A DNA stretch of 64,000 nucleotides from Dysgonamonadaceae bacterium (GTDB lineage: Bacteria > Bacteroidota > Bacteroidia > Bacteroidales > Azobacteroidaceae), in NCBI GenBank assembly GCA_031260045.1, contig JAIRKO010000039.1:58210-122209 (forward strand). Reading direction: 5' to 3'. Both the position numbers and the translations under genes were made by a program. The notes beneath the pieces were generated by a model. That model was not told the DNA's origin, ran no database searches, and worked only from the letters and a program-made list of their open reading frames with translations. Position 1 is the first letter of the stretch; every line of letters begins with the position of its first letter. Of this stretch, positions 35,273 through 43,153 are shown piece by piece.

Positions 35273-36835
35273 TTAAATGGTTTCCATTCGGCAAGCCACG
35301 TCCTTGCCGGTAAAAGCCACGCCCAGCAGGAGAACTTTCCGGTCGGCAAACCGTTCGTAATAACGTTTTTCGCGGATTTGCGCCAGCGCGTCTTTGAGCA
35401 GGCTTTTTGCCGATTTACTCCGATGGAATTTCAGTTCGGCAACGACCGTCAGGTCGTTTTGCCGCCACACCGCATCAATCCGTCCGGTATTGGTCATCAA
35501 CTCGCCTTGAATGTCGAAGCCGAGCAGTTTCATCCATATCAGGAAAATCGAATGATAGTAAGCTTCGCCGGCGACCTGCAAGTTGTAGGGGACGCAGGCG
35601 AGCATTCGCCGCAGGTCGTTTGCCAGACCATCGCCGTCGCACTCGCAGATGTGCCGTTGCATGTCCGATTTCAGGCTGTCGGTCTGCGCTACGGGATATT
35701 CCGTATAAACGTTCAGCAGGTGCTTCAGCAGGGATTCGCGAACTTCTCGGTTCGGCAGGGCAAGCGTGTATTGCGGGCGACCTTCGTCAACCAGTTCCTT
35801 GCGTTTGACCGTCAGATAACCGGTTTGAAACAGTAGCGGCTCGGCAGCAATGCTTTCCGGGTCGAAACTGTCGAAAACGCTTGCGTCGACGGTAAATTCT
35901 TCCAGCACGACATTCAGTTGGTTTCGCTGCCGGAGGATGTTGATTAAAAAGGTGGGCGTACCTGTCCGAAACCAGTAACCGGCAAATTCTTTTTTGTAAA
36001 AAAACAGCAAAGTGGAAAACGGATTATAAACCGGCGTCTTTCCGTCCCAAGTGTATCCGTTATATAGGCAACGGATATTTTTTAGAAGTGTTTCTCTTGT
36101 TATCTCCATATTTTCGGCGGTAATGTCGATATAATCGGCAAAGTAACTTTCCAATTCCGGCTGGGTATAACCGCAAACGGAAGCATATTGGGAATCCATG
36201 GAAATATCGTTGATATTGTTCAGCGCCGAAAAGACCGACAAGCCGGAAAATTTGGACACGCCGGTCAGGAAAATGAAGCGTAGATGCTCGTCGCCGGCTT
36301 TCAGTATCCGGTAAAAATCGTGTATCCATTCCCTTGTTTTTTTCATCAGTTCGGGAGTTGCACCAATGGCATCCAAAATCGGTACATCGTATTCGTCAAT
36401 CAGCACGACTACTTGTTGACCGGTTTTGAGGTGTAGCAGTTCTATCAGTTCCGCAAAACAATCGGATGCATATTCCGAAACAAGCGTTATTTGATAAAGG
36501 GCGGCGTGTCTTTTCAGGAAAAGCAACATACTTCGTTCCATTTCCTCCGGCGTGGCATGTTTAATATTGCTCCAATCAATCCGTATTACAGGATATTGCA
36601 GGCTCCAATCCCAGCGATCATAAATATAAAGTCCCTCAAACAGTTCTTTTTTCCCTTTGAAAATCGCTTCCATAGTGCTTATCAGCAGGGATTTCCCAAA
36701 CCGGCGCGGACGGGAAAGGAAATATACTCTTCCCGTCGTAATCAGGCGGTAAATGATTTCCGTTTTATCGACGTACACACAGTTTGTGGTGCGTAATATT
36801 TCAAAGGATTGCGTTCCGATAGGTAAATTTTTCAT
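35273..36835 (-). CDS. AAA-ATPase-like / PD-(D/E)XK nuclease family protein, copy 2 (520 aa)
   Basis: Paralogue of the gene at 15.97-17.52 kb, similar along its whole length and with an almost identical N-terminus (KNLPIGTQSFEILR). The P-loop-like RPRRFGKSLLIST, Walker B VVLIDEYD, the FLTGVSKFSGLSVFSALN block and the C-terminal GRIDAVW followed by VVAELKFH (D...ExK) are all retained, so both domains look intact. Function in the cell is not established. It ends 12 bp from the convergent sirtuin gene and has its own promoter at 36886. Confidence 0.88.
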   Translation of the reverse strand: MKNLPIGTQSFEILRTTNCVYVDKTEIIYRLITTGRVYFLSRPRRFGKSLLISTMEAIFKGKKELFEGLYIYDRWDWSLQYPVIRIDWSNIKHATPEEMERSMLLFLKRHAALYQITLVSEYASDCFAELIELLHLKTGQQVVVLIDEYDVPILDAIGATPELMKKTREWIHDFYRILKAGDEHLRFIFLTGVSKFSGLSVFSALNNINDISMDSQYASVCGYTQPELESYFADYIDITAENMEITRETLLKNIRCLYNGYTWDGKTPVYNPFSTLLFFYKKEFAGYWFRTGTPTFLINILRQRNQLNVVLEEFTVDASVFDSFDPESIAAEPLLFQTGYLTVKRKELVDEGRPQYTLALPNREVRESLLKHLLNVYTEYPVAQTDSLKSDMQRHICECDGDGLANDLRRMLACVPYNLQVAGEAYYHSIFLIWMKLLGFDIQGELMTNTGRIDAVWRQNDLTVVAELKFHRSKSAKSLLKDALAQIREKRYYERFADRKVLLLGVAFTGKDVACRMETI

Positions 36836-36885
36836 ACATATTATTGTTTTAATATAAGGTTATATAACCCCCCCGTTTTCATTGA

Positions 36886-36893
36886 CAAAGATA
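36886..36893 (-). promoter_or_regulatory. -7 promoter motif of AAA-ATPase copy 2
   Basis: The minus strand reads TATCTTTG, about 50 bp upstream of the ATG at 36835. Confidence 0.6.
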
Positions 36894-36930
36894 GCGTTTC
36901 TTCACAGACGAACAAAAACCGCACAACACA

Positions 36931-36957
36931 ACAAAAAAGGTGTCGTGAGACACCTTT
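36931..36957 (-). terminator. Terminator downstream of tRNA-Gly
   Basis: On the minus strand AAAGGTGTC pairs with GACACCTTT around a 4-nt loop and is followed by TTTTTGTTGT. It would end transcripts coming from tRNA-Gly and possibly from the penicillin-binding protein gene upstream. Confidence 0.8.
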
Positions 36958-37014
36958 CCATCAATAATTTCTAAACTTATGAAAAAACATTTAAGAAAAA
37001 CACTATTGAAAACG

Positions 37015-37087
37015 AGCGAAAAACGGGACTCGAACCCGCGACCCTAACCTTGGCAAGGTTATGCTCTACCAACTGAGCTACTTTCGC
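37015..37087 (-). tRNA. tRNA-Gly (anticodon GCC)
   Basis: A full cloverleaf is readable on the minus strand: 7-bp acceptor stem GCGAAAG with TTTTCGC, D-arm AGCTCAGTTGGTAGAGC, anticodon loop TTGCCAA with GCC at its centre, and T-arm GCGGGTTCGAGTCCCGT. The discriminator base is U, as usual for bacterial tRNA-Gly. CCA is not encoded and must be added after transcription. It has its own promoter and a downstream terminator. Confidence 0.95.
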
Positions 37088-37098
37088 TTTTACGGCTA

Positions 37099-37106
37099 CA
37101 AATGTA
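37099..37106 (-). promoter_or_regulatory. -7 promoter motif of tRNA-Gly
   Basis: The minus strand reads TACATTTG, 11 bp before the first base of the tRNA, as expected for a very short leader. Confidence 0.6.
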
Positions 37107-37144
37107 AGTCGTTTTATCCAATTATCCAAACGGTTTTTTAAATT

Positions 37145-39529
37145 TTAACGGAAAATATCATCCAATTCCCCAAACGGTTGCGATTCTTCGGTTGGTTCTT
37201 CGGGTGATTCTTTTACCGGTCTATCCTCCGAATCATCTTCCAACACATATTCCGCATTCGGGCGACACGGATTAAAATAACTCGCGGGATATACAAACTG
37301 CTCCGCCTCCGAATATCCCAAAGCCGGATCATTATAAACCTTTTTAAGAAATTCGGCAAAAACGGGCAGCGCCATAGTCGCCCCCTGACCGTCGACCGTA
37401 CTGGTAAAATGAATGGAACGTTCCTCGCCGCCCACCCAAACACCGCCCACCAGCGACGGCGTGAAACCAACGAACCACCCGTCGGAATTGTTTTGCGTGG
37501 TGCCGGTTTTCCCGCCCATTTCGCCGTTAAAACCCATTCGCCGGACGCGCCTGCCCGTTCCTCCGTCAATTACGCTTTTCAGCATATACAACATTTTCCC
37601 CGCCGCGTCGTCCGTAATTATTTCCCGCGTTTGCGGCGTGAAGCGATCCAAAACATTTCCGTCCCGATCTTCAATTCGGGTTACGTAAAGCGGTTCCGTA
37701 CGGATACCCTGATTGGCAAACGCCGAATATCCCGAAACGATTTCACTGACGGAAGCGTCGCAAGTACCCAAACAAAGCGAAACCACCGGATCAATCCTGC
37801 CTTTCAACCCGTAGGAATGTAACAAACGCGCCAAAGTGTAAGGGCTGAGCAATTGCATCAGCGAAGCGGTAACCCAGTTGTCCGATTTTTGCAAACCCCA
37901 TTCTATGCTCACTTTTTCCCCAATACGTTCATGCACGGTACTTTTCGGCACATAAAGCCTTCCCAATTCATCCGTTAATTCCTGTTCAACATGCAATACT
38001 TCGTCGCAGGGCGTTACGCCGCTTTCCATCGCCAGCGAATACAAAAACGGCTTGATCGTTGACCCGATTTGCCGTTTTCCGGAATTGACCATATCATATT
38101 GGAAATAATGATAGTTTGGACCGCCCACATACGCTTTGACTGCGCCGGTGCGCGGATCCATCGCCATAAACCCAATCCGCAGGAAAGATTTCATATATTT
38201 AATGGAATCCAGAGGCGTCATAACGGTATCCTTAACGCCACGCCACGAAAAAATGGTCATTTCGACCGGCGTGTTAAAAATCCGTTTTATTTCTTCTTCC
38301 GACGCGCCGCTTTGCTTCAAATGATAATACCTGTCCGTTTGTCTGATAGCCCTGTCCAATATTTTGTTAACCTCTTTTCTCGTCAGGTCGTTTGAAAATG
38401 GCGCGTTCCTGCTTCTGGCTTTTTCTTTGAAAAAATTGTCCTGCAATCCGCCCTTAAAATGATTGACGACAATTTCTTCCGCATAAGTCTGCATACGCGA
38501 ATCCAAAGTCGTATATACCTTTAAGCCGTCGGTATAAAGATTGTAACGTTTTTTCTGTTTATTACACCATCCGAACAAAGGATTGGTTTCCCAAGCGAGG
38601 GAATCTTCGCTGAATTTCTCCGATTGCCACGCGGTATAATTTTTCCTTTCGGGCTTGACAGCCGTCAAAACCAGTCGTAAATACTCGCGAAAATAAGGCG
38701 CCAAGCCCTCTTTGTGGTCTACGCGGTTATAGCTTGTAACGATGGGCAAGCGTTGCAGGGAATCGCACTGGACTTCAGTTATATAATCGTATTTCGCCAT
38801 CAGGGAAAGCACCGTATTTCTTCGTTCGGTTGCGCGTTCAACTTTATTGATGGGATTATAATAGAATGGGTTTTTGCACATGCCGACCAGCATCGCCGCC
38901 TCCTCAACCGTAACGTCTTTCGGCTTTTTACCGAAATACACCCAGCAGGCGGATTGAATTCCGACGGCATTGTGCAGAAAATCAAACTTGTTGAGATACA
39001 TATTAATAATCTCTTCTTTCGTATAATATTTTTCTAACTGAACGGCAATCACCCATTCCACCGGTTTCTGGAACAAACGCTGAATAATGTTGGAGACACG
39101 CTCCGAATAAAGTTGTTTTGCCAATTGCTGCGAAATCGTACTGGCGCCACCCGCGTTTTGGAAAAGAAGCAGCCTTTTGATAATCGCCCTCCCCAGCGCA
39201 TAAAAATCAATGCCCGAATGTTTGTAAAAACGAATGTCTTCCGTAGCCACCAGCGCATTGACGATATTGTTGGAAAGCCCGCTATAATCGACATAGATTC
39301 GGTTTTCCTTTGCCATCGAATACGTTCCCAACTGCATCCCGTCGACAGAAAGCACCTGTGTGGCGTATTTATCAATCGGGTTTTCGAGGTCTTCTATCGG
39401 CGGCATATAGCCTATTGCCCCGTTAGCGATCAAAATAATCATTAACCCGAATATCAATAACCCGGAAATGAAAGCCACCCATGCGTATTTAATCTTTTTC
39501 TTCATGTGTTTGTATGTAAATAAATTCAT
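37145..39529 (-). CDS. mrcA: Class A penicillin-binding protein 1A-like (794 aa)
   Basis: Bifunctional peptidoglycan synthase anchored in the inner membrane. One N-terminal membrane segment (about residues 13-37) precedes the GT51 glycosyltransferase domain with ATEDIRFYKHSGID and GASTISQQLAKQL. The transpeptidase domain has the active-site serine in GSTIKPFLYS, and the KTG box in GGKTGTTQNNSDGW. The C-terminal tail is acidic and proline-rich. Length is typical. The first ATG or the ninth codon (ATG at 39505) may start translation. It is upstream of tRNA-Gly on the same strand. Confidence 0.95.
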   Translation of the reverse strand: MNLFTYKHMKKKIKYAWVAFISGLLIFGLMIILIANGAIGYMPPIEDLENPIDKYATQVLSVDGMQLGTYSMAKENRIYVDYSGLSNNIVNALVATEDIRFYKHSGIDFYALGRAIIKRLLLFQNAGGASTISQQLAKQLYSERVSNIIQRLFQKPVEWVIAVQLEKYYTKEEIINMYLNKFDFLHNAVGIQSACWVYFGKKPKDVTVEEAAMLVGMCKNPFYYNPINKVERATERRNTVLSLMAKYDYITEVQCDSLQRLPIVTSYNRVDHKEGLAPYFREYLRLVLTAVKPERKNYTAWQSEKFSEDSLAWETNPLFGWCNKQKKRYNLYTDGLKVYTTLDSRMQTYAEEIVVNHFKGGLQDNFFKEKARSRNAPFSNDLTRKEVNKILDRAIRQTDRYYHLKQSGASEEEIKRIFNTPVEMTIFSWRGVKDTVMTPLDSIKYMKSFLRIGFMAMDPRTGAVKAYVGGPNYHYFQYDMVNSGKRQIGSTIKPFLYSLAMESGVTPCDEVLHVEQELTDELGRLYVPKSTVHERIGEKVSIEWGLQKSDNWVTASLMQLLSPYTLARLLHSYGLKGRIDPVVSLCLGTCDASVSEIVSGYSAFANQGIRTEPLYVTRIEDRDGNVLDRFTPQTREIITDDAAGKMLYMLKSVIDGGTGRRVRRMGFNGEMGGKTGTTQNNSDGWFVGFTPSLVGGVWVGGEERSIHFTSTVDGQGATMALPVFAEFLKKVYNDPALGYSEAEQFVYPASYFNPCRPNAEYVLEDDSEDRPVKESPEEPTEESQPFGELDDIFR

Positions 39530-39599
39530 GCAAAAATACGGGTTTATTTTAATATTACCAACTGGGGGTATTTTAAATTATGGCGAGGCAACTGCTTGG

Positions 39600-39771
39600 C
39601 GTAGCGTCCACGCTACGTCGAACCAAAAGCATGTCTCCGACATGCTGCAAGCGGAACGCTTGCTTTTAACACGACGTAGTCAGAAACTACGCCGAGCGCG
39701 GGGAAATAAAAACTCTCCTTGCAGGGAAAAACGTCCCACACTCGGCGGAGAGTTTTCCGCGCAAGGAGAGT
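39600..39771. repeat. Cluster of five consecutive hairpins
   Basis: Hairpins occur in series: CGTAGCGT/ACGCTACG (39600-39617), AGCATGTC/GACATGCT (39628-39646), GCAAGCG/CGCTTGC (39647-39663), CGTAGT/ACTACG (39675-39691) and ACTCTCCTTGC/GCAAGGAGAGT (39712-39771). They fill the 308-bp spacer between the divergent PBP and glycosyltransferase genes. No gene is seen in it. Confidence 0.7.
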
Positions 39772-39837
39772 CAATATTAAAAATTTCACCCCCAAAACAA
39801 CACTATTTTACGCTTCTTTCCGTTTATAATTCCGTAT

Positions 39838-40995
39838 ATGAAACATCCATTGAAAATTACCGTTTCCGTCACAAACGACCTGATAACCGACCAGCGGGTG
39901 CATAAAGTCTGTACAACGCTCGCGCAAAACGGATATGCGGTGAAACTCGTCGGGAGGAAACTCCGCAACAGCCCCCCTGTGGCGCGAATTTACCGAACTG
40001 CTCGCCTGCGCTTGTTTTTCAACCGTTCCGTCCTTTTTTATGCCGAATACAACATCCGTTTGTTTTTTTACCTGCTTTTCGACAAAACCGACCTCTATCT
40101 TTCCAACGATACGGATTCGCTGCCGGCAAACCGTTTAGCGTCCCTCATCCGCCGCAAGCCGCTGGTTTTCGACGCGCACGAAATATTTCCCGAAGTTCCC
40201 GAAATCACCGACCGGAAATTTGTTAAATGGGTGTGGACAAAGCTGGAAGACCTGATATTTCCACATCTGAAGCATTGTTATACGGTTTGCCGGTCTATCG
40301 CGGATTACTATGATATAAGGTATAAAATCCGTATGGAAGTGGTACGGAATATTCCGCCTGCTTGTGATGAATACGCGAAGTCGCGGAGGTGCGAAGAAAA
40401 TACGTCTTTATGTCATAGCGACTTTGCACCTTCGCGTACGCAAAAAATCATCCTTTATCAGGGGGCGGTGAATATCGGGCGCGGTATCGAGCGGATTATC
40501 GAAACCATGCCTTACTTGGATGATTGTGTATTTTATGTGGTGGGCGACGGTGATATTTTGCAGCAGTTGAAAGCGCAGGTAAACCGCATGAAACTGAACG
40601 ATAAGGTGATTTTCACCGGTCGCGTTCCGTTCGATGCGCTTTCGGCGTATACCGCCCGCGCCGACATTGGCGTTAATTTGCTCGAAAACAGGGGGCTGAA
40701 CTATTATTATTCGCTCCCCAATCGGATTTTCGATTATATGCGAATGCGCGTTCCCATCCTGACGAGTGATTTTCCGGAAATCCGGCGGATTGTTGCGCAT
40801 TACGGCATCGGAACGACGGTCGACCGTTATGACCCGCAATTCCTCGCCGAAACGATTAAAGGGATGCTTGCGCAGGAAAAAAACGCGGAGGGTTTCGCGG
40901 CTGCCAATGCTGAATTGTCGTGGGAAAACGAGTCTGAAACTTTGTTGCAAGTGATTGGTAAAGCATTGAAAATTCAGGATAATAGAAATGGCTGA
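39838..40995 (+). CDS. Glycosyltransferase, GT4-like, with in-frame insertion (385 aa)
   Basis: Likely GT-B-fold glycosyltransferase for cell-surface polysaccharide. The N-terminal domain opens KITVSVTNDLITDQRVHKV. The C-terminal nucleotide-sugar domain has KIILYQGAVNIGRGIERII, VVGDGD, IFTGRVPFDALSAYTA and the acceptor-side NRGLNYYYSLPNRIFDYM with a conserved Glu-type region. Between the two lobes about 25 residues (DEYAKSRRCEENTSLCHSDF and on) are encoded by a palindromic repeat at 40372-40438 that keeps the frame. The next glycosyltransferase overlaps its 3' end by 8 bases, indicating an operon. Confidence 0.87.
   Translation: MKHPLKITVSVTNDLITDQRVHKVCTTLAQNGYAVKLVGRKLRNSPPVARIYRTARLRLFFNRSVLFYAEYNIRLFFYLLFDKTDLYLSNDTDSLPANRLASLIRRKPLVFDAHEIFPEVPEITDRKFVKWVWTKLEDLIFPHLKHCYTVCRSIADYYDIRYKIRMEVVRNIPPACDEYAKSRRCEENTSLCHSDFAPSRTQKIILYQGAVNIGRGIERIIETMPYLDDCVFYVVGDGDILQQLKAQVNRMKLNDKVIFTGRVPFDALSAYTARADIGVNLLENRGLNYYYSLPNRIFDYMRMRVPILTSDFPEIRRIVAHYGIGTTVDRYDPQFLAETIKGMLAQEKNAEGFAAANAELSWENESETLLQVIGKALKIQDNRNG
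40372..40438. repeat. Palindromic repeat inserted inside a coding sequence
   Basis: TACGCGAAG followed by AGGTGCGAAG on the left mirrors CTTTGCACCTTCGCGTA on the right. The wording matches the intergenic repeat at 30.96 kb ('ggaggcgcgaagaaa'). The insertion preserves the reading frame of the glycosyltransferase. Confidence 0.65.
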
Positions 40996-42121
40996 AAATC
41001 GAATACATATCGTTTCTTTCAATATTCCCTATCCACCAAATTATGGAGGAGTTATCGATGTTTTTTACAAATTGGAAGCCTTGTCCGGAAACGGCGTGAA
41101 AATCATTCTCCATGCTTTTGGATACGGACGAAAAACGGCTCCGGAATTGGAAAAGTATTGCGAAAAAGTGTACTATTATACAAGGGAAACCGGATTTTTA
41201 TCCCAATTTTCAATGCTTCCTTATATCGTTTACAGCCGGAGAAACAAGCAATTGCTTGCCGGTCTGTTGAAAGACAAGGCGCCTATCCTGTTTGAAGGCT
41301 TGCATTGTTGCTATTATCTGAATCATCCGCTTTTGAAAGACCGGCTGAAAATGGTTCGGGCGCACAACATTGAGGAAACTTATTATCGTGGTTTGGCTCA
41401 AAATACGACGTCCCCGTTTCTAAAATTGTATTTTCGTTGGGAAGCATGGAAATTAAAACGTTTCGAACAAGTTCTGTCGCATGCCGATTATATTCTGACA
41501 TTATCTACTACTGAAAAAAAATATTTTGAAAATAAGTTCGGGACAAAGAAAACGGTTTATGTTCCGCTTTTTTTTAACAACCCACCTCAAACGGATATTC
41601 ACACGGAAATCAAACCATTTGTGCTTTATCACGGCGATTTGAGTACGCCCGAAAATCATAACGCCGCTATGTTTTTGATGGATTCGGTTAGCTCGAAAGA
41701 TAAAACCGTTACTTGGATTTTTGCCGGACTGAACCCTCGTAAAGAGTTGTTGCAACGATCTGAAAAACAAGACAATGTGACTGTCTTTGCCAATTTGGAT
41801 GCGGGAAAAATGTCGCAACTGATCAGAGAGGCGAGCGTTCATATTTTGTTCACAAACCAAATTTCGGGCGTAAAGGTGAAGCTCTTACATGCACTCGCCA
41901 ACGGGCAACATTGCTTGGCAAACAGGGAAATGGTCGAAGGTTCCGGATTGGAAGAACTTTGTCGGATTATTTCCAATCGTCCGGACGAGATTTTGAAAAA
42001 TATCAGAGAATGTCTGCTAAATCATATACCTGAAACTGAAATTATTCGACGGCGAAGCGTTTTTCATCAAATTTACAACAATGACGTCAATGCGCTAAAA
42101 ATTAAATTTTTTCTTGACTAA
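40988..42121 (+). CDS. Glycosyltransferase family protein (377 aa)
   Basis: Second GT-B-type glycosyltransferase. The N-terminal lobe begins IHIVSFNIPYPPNYGGVIDV, a frequent opening in GT4 enzymes where GG lies near the substrate pocket. The central VRAHNIEETYYRGLA and the C-terminal segments FVLYHGDLSTPENHNAA, WIFAGLNP and ISGVKVKLLHALANGQHCL correspond to the nucleotide-sugar lobe. The donor and acceptor are unknown. It overlaps the upstream glycosyltransferase by 8 bases. It ends just before the first copy of the 77-bp repeat at 42147. Confidence 0.85.
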   Translation: MAENRIHIVSFNIPYPPNYGGVIDVFYKLEALSGNGVKIILHAFGYGRKTAPELEKYCEKVYYYTRETGFLSQFSMLPYIVYSRRNKQLLAGLLKDKAPILFEGLHCCYYLNHPLLKDRLKMVRAHNIEETYYRGLAQNTTSPFLKLYFRWEAWKLKRFEQVLSHADYILTLSTTEKKYFENKFGTKKTVYVPLFFNNPPQTDIHTEIKPFVLYHGDLSTPENHNAAMFLMDSVSSKDKTVTWIFAGLNPRKELLQRSEKQDNVTVFANLDAGKMSQLIREASVHILFTNQISGVKVKLLHALANGQHCLANREMVEGSGLEELCRIISNRPDEILKNIRECLLNHIPETEIIRRRSVFHQIYNNDVNALKIKFFLD

Positions 42122-42146
42122 AATTTGCTTTAAGTACCGGATTGCG

Positions 42147-42223
42147 AAAGCAGGGAAGCGGGAACGTTGCCGTATTTCTTGGAAGATAATGCTACCTTTG
42201 CGGGGCTGAAAGTAAATAAAATG
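42147..42223 (+). repeat. 77-bp promoter/leader repeat, copy 1
   Basis: A direct repeat of 42905-42981, offset by exactly 758 bp and including 'gaagcgggaacgttgccg', 'tatttcttggaagataatg' and TACCTTTGCGG. The two copies diverge only near the end before 'taaataaaatg', which provides the start codon of each ORF. Confidence 0.85.
42193..42200 (+). promoter_or_regulatory. -7 promoter motif of toxin-like ORF
   Basis: TACCTTTG lies 21 bp before the ATG at 42221. An in-frame ATG at 42167 precedes the motif and is unlikely to be used. Confidence 0.6.
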
Positions 42224-42616
42224 TACTCTACAAATAAAGAAAGGATCAAAGAACTAAAAAGTTGGGCAAAGAAACACCTGTCGGGAAAGACGGTTTATTA
42301 CAAAGACTTAGGAAAATATATATACTTTACAAATACAGGCATAAAAGAATACTTAAATCAACCGCACAAACATTACTATGAAAAGAATGAGTTGATAAAA
42401 AATATAGAGACGATTATAAGTAAATCCATATATCAAGGATCAAAACCTTACAAGCATATTAATAAAGGAATAGTTTATTCACATATTCTTGAAACAGAGA
42501 TTGCCGGAGACAAGTCTTGGTTAATAGTTCGAGAGAATAATGTTGGCGTTATTCAGTTTTACGGTATTTCGGACAGCAAAAATGTATTGACAGATATAAA
42601 AAAAATATACCGGTAA
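42221..42616 (+). CDS. Small basic protein, toxin/nuclease-like (131 aa)
   Basis: Not assigned with certainty. The protein is lysine- and tyrosine-rich, with no signal peptide. The segments VYYKDLGKYIYFTNTGIKEY, YSHILETEIAGDKSWLIVREN and IQFYGISDSKN resemble the barnase/EndoU/colicin E5-D/RelE-like (PBECR) nuclease superfamily found at the ends of polymorphic toxins and in phage. This is recognition from pattern memory, not a search. It stands alone behind its own promoter with no obvious immunity gene. Its lower-GC wording differs from the neighbouring housekeeping genes, suggesting horizontal origin. Confidence 0.6.
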   Translation: MYSTNKERIKELKSWAKKHLSGKTVYYKDLGKYIYFTNTGIKEYLNQPHKHYYEKNELIKNIETIISKSIYQGSKPYKHINKGIVYSHILETEIAGDKSWLIVRENNVGVIQFYGISDSKNVLTDIKKIYR

Positions 42617-42659
42617 AACGTCTTCCGGGAATACAACCCGGTTTCGATTTACCGGCATT

Positions 42660-42788
42660 AATAGTCGGCAATAAATCACCAACTCTCAAGTGCGGGAGGG
42701 GGTAGAACCCTCCCTGCGTGAACGATTCAGGATTTGAACCCGATGCTTGCCTTAAAACAATTCGCTCTGTTTTTACACTGCAAAGATA
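42660..42788 (-). other. Minus-strand promoter with a tRNA-T-arm-like sequence
   Basis: The minus strand carries TATCTTTGC (42780-42788). Downstream of it lie TCGGGTTCAAATCCTGA, which folds like a tRNA T-arm, and a second hairpin GGAGGGTTCTACCCCCTCC. No complete tRNA cloverleaf or ORF is visible. It may be a tRNA relic, an integration-site scar or a small RNA. The rest of 42617-42904 shows no gene. Confidence 0.3.
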
Positions 42789-42904
42789 CGTATTGTTTTG
42801 TAATAATAAAAATAATGTCTTATTTTTATTTCAAGTTTATAATCTTCCTTGATTATTTTGCCATTGCTGGTATCAATCCCCAATCTTTGAAACGAAGTTT
42901 AGCT

Positions 42905-42981
42905 AAAGCAGAGAAGCGGGAACGTTGCCGTATTTCTTGGAAGATAATGTTACCTTTGCGGAAATTTCTGTAAATAAAATG
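42905..42981 (+). repeat. 77-bp promoter/leader repeat, copy 2
   Basis: Near-identical to 42147-42223. It carries a -7 element TACCTTTG at 42951-42958 and ends in the ATG of a broken ORF at 42979. The two copies bracket the toxin-like gene. Confidence 0.85.
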
Positions 42982-43113
42982 AATGTGGATGGTAGAACCG
43001 AATTGCTAAAAGAAGCAAAAGAGAAATATAATGCTTATGATTCGGAAACTTAGTCGAAAGCATTCTTTGATGATGGTAGTGGAAGGTATGTTGTTACAAA
43101 CAACCAAAGGTAA
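42979..43113 (+). pseudogene. Broken toxin-like ORF
   Basis: The frame starts MNVDGRTELLKEAKEKYNAY, meets TAG at 43051, and continues open as SKAFFDDGSGRYVVTNNQR until TAA at 43111. The FFDDGSGRYVVTN segment resembles the start of CdiA-C-terminal-type nuclease domains ('FFdxxsGGYVV'), whose remaining ~100 residues are absent. It is therefore read as a truncated relic. The stop is directly followed by the spacer to nadB. Confidence 0.45.
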
Positions 43114-43153
43114 GCATTGTTTTAAAATAACAAAAATAATCTCTAAAATAGAA

